NCBI GenBank assembly: GCA_046728975.1
Contig: JBKPFU010000198.1
Span: 1 to 26,911 of the forward strand
DNA from: JBKPFU01 sp046728975
GTDB taxonomy: Bacteria > Actinomycetota > Thermoleophilia > Gaiellales > Gaiellaceae
Length of the DNA: 26,911 bases
Direction of reading: 5' to 3'
The translations under genes and the position numbers were made by a program. A model generated the notes under the pieces. It searched no databases. It was not told the origin of the DNA and worked only from the letters and a program-made list of their open reading frames with translations. The stretch's first letter is position 1, and every line of letters begins with the position of its first letter. This document shows positions 23,606 to 26,911 of the stretch, piece by piece.

Positions 23606-23645
23606 AAGCGGAGCGCCGGGGCAGGTGGATCCCGGCGCTCCGCTT
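23606..23645 (-). terminator. Strong terminator of the secreted protein gene at 23696
   Basis: AAGCGGAGCGCCGGG and CCCGGCGCTCCGCTT pair over 15 bases with a 10-base loop; on the minus strand TTTT overlaps the base of the stem. A second 7-bp hairpin (GGCCTGG/CCAGGCC, 23655-23676) precedes it in the same transcript. Confidence 0.85.
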
Positions 23646-23695
23646 GCCTGCAAGGGCCTGGCAACGGAGCCAGGCCGTCGATTAAGCCGTTGCCC

Positions 23696-24196
23696 TTAGC
23701 ACGCCCCCCGCACGTTCGGGAGCAGGCATCCCGAGGAGAAGGTGCCCGGGATGGGCTCTGTGACGTCGTTTGTCGTATCGGTGATCGCCACGTTCGTGTA
23801 CGAGACCGACGCCAGCTGCAGAGTCTGCCCGGACGGGCAGGAGATATCGCTCGGCGGCGGGCTGACCGTCAGCGAGGCGCTGACGTTGCCGTTCTTGCCC
23901 GAGCTGAACGTGCCGGTCGCGCTCACCGGGCCGGCCACGGTCGTCTTGTTCTGCGCGGACGGGTTGGCGCCGCCCTTGTTGACGCAGACGTAGGTGGCTG
24001 TCGCGTCGGCCGTCAACTCATAGTTGATGAGCTGGTTGGTGCCGAGGCCCGCCTCCTTGAACGACGCGGTCAACGTTCCGTTGGCATTCAGCGTGGCGCT
24101 GGCGTTGATGAAGTGCGGGCTGACCGCGAGCGCCGCCGGGACGGCGAGCGCCGCTGTCGCAAACGCCGCGACAAAGAGCAAAAGCATCCGTCGCAT
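23696..24196 (-). CDS. Secreted protein of unknown function (166 aa)
   Basis: ATG 24196 lies behind GGAGGG. The signal peptide (MLLLFVAAFATAALAVPAAL) is followed by a beta-rich, Thr/Ser/Asn-rich mature domain: FINASATLNANGTLTASFKE, then NYELTADATATYVCVNKGG, then TGTFSSGKNGNVSASLTVSP. Four cysteines (in TYVCVN, DISCPSG, SGCLLP and at the C-terminus) could give two disulfides. The repeating strand pattern suggests an immunoglobulin-like sandwich. I recall similar small exported proteins in actinobacteria, but without a known role. It has its own strong terminator and so is probably a single-gene transcript. Confidence 0.8.
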   Translation of the reverse strand: MRRMLLLFVAAFATAALAVPAALAVSPHFINASATLNANGTLTASFKEAGLGTNQLINYELTADATATYVCVNKGGANPSAQNKTTVAGPVSATGTFSSGKNGNVSASLTVSPPPSDISCPSGQTLQLASVSYTNVAITDTTNDVTEPIPGTFSSGCLLPNVRGAC

Positions 24197-24362
24197 TCGG
24201 AAAACCCTCCTTGGTTAGTTCGTCTGCTCACCCGGATGGGTGAACTTGGTTTCAGCGAGATGACTCGGCGCGTACCGCGCCGCTAGACTCAGCCGTTAGG
24301 CACCACCTTCCCTCTTCGGTCGTCTGTGACGGGGCGTCGGGGAGACGAGGTCGGTGCAACGC

Positions 24363-24400
24363 CCCACCCCGCGCCTACCGTGGGGTGGGGTTTCTTTTTG
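24363..24400 (+). terminator. Textbook Rho-independent terminator with no gene upstream
   Basis: CCCCACCCC (24363-24371) and GGGGTGGGG (24383-24391) are followed by TTTCTTTTT. It is the only hairpin here with a long T-run on the plus strand. No plus-strand ORF precedes it; the space back to 24197 holds two small hairpins (CACCC/GGGTG near 24231 and GGCGCG/CGCGCC near 24269). Confidence 0.85.
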
Positions 24401-25511
24401 CCACCGGATGGGGGCACGCAAAAGGTCTCCCTGTGAAGGAATCGCCGCATCGGTGGATTCTCTCTCCTGCCGTGCCTAAATTGCAAACGCCAAATTTGTG
24501 CTAAGTGCGGCAAGGATATTCGCAAATAGCGTGCTTTTGACGGCGAAAACGCGTCCGTCCTCAGGTTTTTTCCGGCCTTCTACGCGCTGCGCGTTTGCCC
24601 AAGCGAAAAATCCGCAAATAGCGAAATTTTTCGCAGGAAGGTCGGCGACTTGAGCAGAACGACGGTTGGACCGCCTCTCGGCATCCAATCGGTCAGGGGG
24701 CATCCCGACCGGTCTTAAGGTCCAGGGGATGCCCCCTCGCGAGAGTCTCGCGTGTCGACGCTCTCCTGTCATGGGCCAGTCGGCCCATGTTTCGAAGTCG
24801 GGCAAGGCACGCGGACCTATCTTCGAGCTGGACCCGCTGCTGGGCTTCGTCGGCCACATGCGAACGACCGCCGCCGCCATCTCCCGCCCCACGACCTCCG
24901 TCGACAGCCCGAGCGCGCTGTTCAGAAGACACGACCGGACGTAGATAATCGGAGGTTGCTGCCAGGGCGAGGGCGCGCTTTTGCCGCAAGCCCGCCCCGC
25001 CCGTCGCACACCGTGCCTCTTTCTCCCCGGCGCGGTCCCTGGCCGCCTGTATGGAAGATCCCCCGATGCGCGGGAACCCTGCGCGCCGGTTCACCAACTT
25101 CTTACAGATGGGCCTTGCCCCGGTCGCGTCGCAGCGTCCCGGCCGTGCCAGCCACCGCCCATAGACTTTTAGGACGCCGCTCGGCCCCGGAGAGGAGGAA
25201 CGTCGACCTCGCAGGGCCATCCTCGAACGATCTTCCGGCGAGCGCGGTCATCAGCGAGTCGAAGGAGGGTGGCTTCCCACCCGTGCGCGCACAGACCGGC
25301 AGGCCGGTCATGCCCGCCGTCTACGACGTGAGACCGAACGGTTCTATTCGACCCGGCTAGACATCGTCGAGATGGAGGGGCGGCGAGATGGAGGGGCGGC
25401 GGTGGTTCGTCGCCACATCGGGATAAGTACTTCACCGCGTAGGCGATCAGCATCGGCCCCGATGTCGTTGGGTGGTCGACGCGCCAGCATCGAAGTTGGA
25501 GGTGAAAGGGA
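24401..25511. other. Hairpin-rich region without a convincing gene
   Basis: The 1.1 kb holds several overlapping open frames in both directions, none with a recognisable domain or ribosome site. An AT-rich stretch (24470-24640) carries CGCAAATAGCG twice (24521, 24613) and the stem GCGAAAAAT/ATTTTTCGC (24603-24634). Next come GGGGGCATCCC/GGGATGCCCCC (24696-24736), CGCGAGA/TCTCGCG (24738-24752) and CATGGGCC/GGCCCATG (24770-24789). A 16-base tandem duplication (unit GAGATGGAGGGGCGGC) lies at 25369-25400. A ribosome-site-like AGGAGG at 25192 has no start codon after it. Confidence 0.5.
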
Positions 25512-25581
25512 ATGAGGCGGCTCCTGACCTGGAGGCCACTTGCGTTTGATTTCGTCGCGTTCCCGGCGAGAGAGGAGGACG

Positions 25582-25662
25582 ATGGACGGCAGGCTGCGGC
25601 GACCGAGATTCACCCCGACCGCTCACCGATCGAGCCTTCCCCGTCGGGATGGCCGGCGATGA
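25582..25662 (+). CDS. Possible 26-aa leader peptide overlapping the multicopper oxidase start
   Basis: ATG 25582 follows a strong ribosome site (AGAGGAGGACG) and opens a 26-residue frame (MDGRLRRPRFTPTAHRSSLP and six more) whose TGA overlaps the oxidase ATG (ATGA). The oxidase itself has only a poor site, so translation of this leader could feed ribosomes into it. The alternative is that the oxidase starts at ATG 25512 and this frame is accidental. Confidence 0.4.
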   Translation: MDGRLRRPRFTPTAHRSSLPRRDGRR

Positions 25663-26911
25663 TCAGGCTGACGAGACGCCGCCTGATCGAGTACGGGGTG
25701 GCGGGCGGTGCGGCGCTGTTCGTGCCGCTTCGCTTCGCTTCGCGGCCGGCGATGGCACAGGTTCCGGGTGGGACGCTACCCCCCGGCAGCATCCCGAAGT
25801 ACGTGACGCCGCTGGTGATCCCGCCGGCGATGCCGCGCAGCGCCGGGCTGCCGACTCCCAGGGCGAAGAGCGTCGACTACTACGAAATCGCCGTGCGCCA
25901 ATTTCGGCAGCACATCCTGCCCGAGCGCATGGGGCTCCAGCCGACGACGGTCTGGAGCTACGGCTCGGCCAACCACCCGGCGAGCTTCAACTACCCCGCC
26001 TTCACGATCGAGGCCAGCTGGCGCAAGGCCGTGCGAGTCAAGTGGATCAACGAGCTCGTGGACGCGAACAGGAACTACCTGCCGCACTTGCTCCCGGTCG
26101 ATCAGACGCTCCACTGGGCGAACCCGCCCGGCGGCCCGCCGGGCACGGACGCGCACGGCAGCGATCCCGCTCCGTACACGGGGCCGGTGCCGATCGTCAC
26201 GCACTTGCACGGCGGGCATTCGTTCGAGGAGAGTGACGGCTACCCCGAGGCCTGGTATCTCCCGGCGGCCAGGAACATTCCGCCGGGATTCGCGCGCGTT
26301 GGCTCCTTCTACCGCCGGTTCAGGGCCGAGGCGCAGCGGCTGTATGGGCAGACATGGACGCCCGGGAGCGCCGTCTTCCAGTACGACAACGACCAGCGGG
26401 CGGCCACGATGTGGTACCACGACCACACGCTGGGGATGACGCGCCTGAACGTCTACGCGGGCCCGGCCGGCTTCTACCTGCTCCGCGGCGGACCCGCGGA
26501 CGCCGTCGTCGGCACGCTCCCCGGGCCAGCGCCCGCGCTCGGCGACCCGCCGGGAACGCGCTACTTCGAGATCCCGATCGCGATCCAGGACCGCTCCTTC
26601 AACGCCGACGGCTCGCTCTTCTACCCGGACAACCGGGCCTTCTTCGAAGGCCTCGACCCCTCGCAGCTGCAAATCCCGTTCATCCCCGAGGAGGCCTGCA
26701 ACGGCCCGAGCGACATCTCGCCGATCTTCAACCCAGAGTTCTTTGGCAACACGATGGTCGTGAACGGCAAGACCTGGCCCTTCCTCGAGGTCGAGCAGCG
26801 CCGCTACCGCTTCCGCTTCCTGAACGGCTGCAACTCGCGCTTCCTCGCCCTGAAGTTCGAGCACCCGGCGGCGGACGTCTGGCAGATCGGCACCGAGGGC
26901 GGCTTCCTGCC
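25659..26911 (+). CDS. Multicopper oxidase (CotA/bilirubin oxidase-like), right end missing
   Basis: The frame runs off the right edge, leaving 417 residues. With ATG 25659 the N-terminus reads TRRRLIEYGVAGGAALFVPL, a Tat-type signal, as usual for folded copper proteins. The first cupredoxin domain has THLHGGH (H182, H184) and the second histidine pair lies in MWYHDHTLGMTRLNVYAG (H254, H256): two of the four copper motifs, the rest being beyond the window. TLHWANPPG and ESDGYPEAWY are typical of the CotA/bilirubin oxidase branch, which oxidises phenols, bilirubin or metal ions with O2. An in-frame ATG at 25512 with GGAGGTG upstream would add 49 residues before the Tat motif and is an alternative start. 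Confidence 0.9.
   Translation, partial: MIRLTRRRLIEYGVAGGAALFVPLRFASRPAMAQVPGGTLPPGSIPKYVTPLVIPPAMPRSAGLPTPRAKSVDYYEIAVRQFRQHILPERMGLQPTTVWSYGSANHPASFNYPAFTIEASWRKAVRVKWINELVDANRNYLPHLLPVDQTLHWANPPGGPPGTDAHGSDPAPYTGPVPIVTHLHGGHSFEESDGYPEAWYLPAARNIPPGFARVGSFYRRFRAEAQRLYGQTWTPGSAVFQYDNDQRAATMWYHDHTLGMTRLNVYAGPAGFYLLRGGPADAVVGTLPGPAPALGDPPGTRYFEIPIAIQDRSFNADGSLFYPDNRAFFEGLDPSQLQIPFIPEEACNGPSDISPIFNPEFFGNTMVVNGKTWPFLEVEQRRYRFRFLNGCNSRFLALKFEHPAADVWQIGTEGGFL

Noticed and set aside
18540..23700. Exact attL/attR direct repeats
   Set aside because: I compared the sequence around both ends by eye and saw only GGCTCC in common, which is too short to claim.
24476..25360. Overlapping 177-codon minus and 202-codon plus frames
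   Set aside because: Neither has a ribosome site, a domain or consistent composition, and the stretch is full of perfect hairpins that would be odd inside a gene.
25369..25400. Minisatellite or functional repeat
   Set aside because: It is just two copies of 16 bases; a simple duplication is enough to explain it.

Overview
The window is about 27 kb of GC-rich DNA with dense coding, short intergenic gaps, many GTG starts and many signal-peptide proteins. It looks like a chromosomal contig from a soil-type actinomycete. I would guess a Thermoleophilia-like lineage (Gaiellales or Solirubrobacterales), from gene content and codon style only; no rRNA is present to confirm this.

Layout. 1-1410 is a minus-strand operon: a small hypothetical protein, an M48 membrane metallopeptidase and a Nudix hydrolase that runs off the left edge. 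1450-2380 is a decayed patch with scraps of a tyrosine recombinase and of ATP-dependent DNA ligase, plus a duplicated 35-bp piece of the neighbouring gene; an intact small secreted protein sits inside it. 2387-6518 is housekeeping: histidine phosphatase (-), SDR oxidoreductase (+), then dGTPase-dnaG with a one-base overlap, followed by tRNA-Asn(GTT). 6745-18569 is mostly secreted enzymes: a frameshifted M36 fungalysin protease, a lysyl oxidase-like protein, a C39-like peptidase, an S8 subtilase, a cytochrome c-copper monooxygenase fusion and small secreted or membrane proteins. It also carries tRNA-Leu(CAG) and ends with a bcp-type peroxiredoxin.

18568 to about 23515 is a small integrative element. 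A large serine recombinase starts on the same CCATGG as bcp. It is followed by a decayed P-loop ATPase gene flanked by inverted pairs of an 18-bp repeat, a leaderless ribbon-helix-helix regulator, a JAMM/MPN protease gene with a one-base frameshift, two small coupled ORFs and a truncated HNH nuclease. The element looks partly decayed, although some lesions sit in homopolymers and could be sequence errors.

23600-26911 holds a secreted protein with a strong terminator, about 1.1 kb of hairpin-rich DNA without a convincing gene, and a CotA/bilirubin-oxidase-like multicopper oxidase cut by the right edge.

Taken together the host region is devoted to extracellular chemistry (proteases and three separate copper oxidase or oxygenase types) next to replication and nucleotide housekeeping, interrupted by one young mobile element and one old scar. 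Several genes here are too short or too broken to appear as long ORFs: the Nudix, the zinc-ribbon protein at 12274, the RHH regulator at 22048, and the ORFs at 23153 and 25582.
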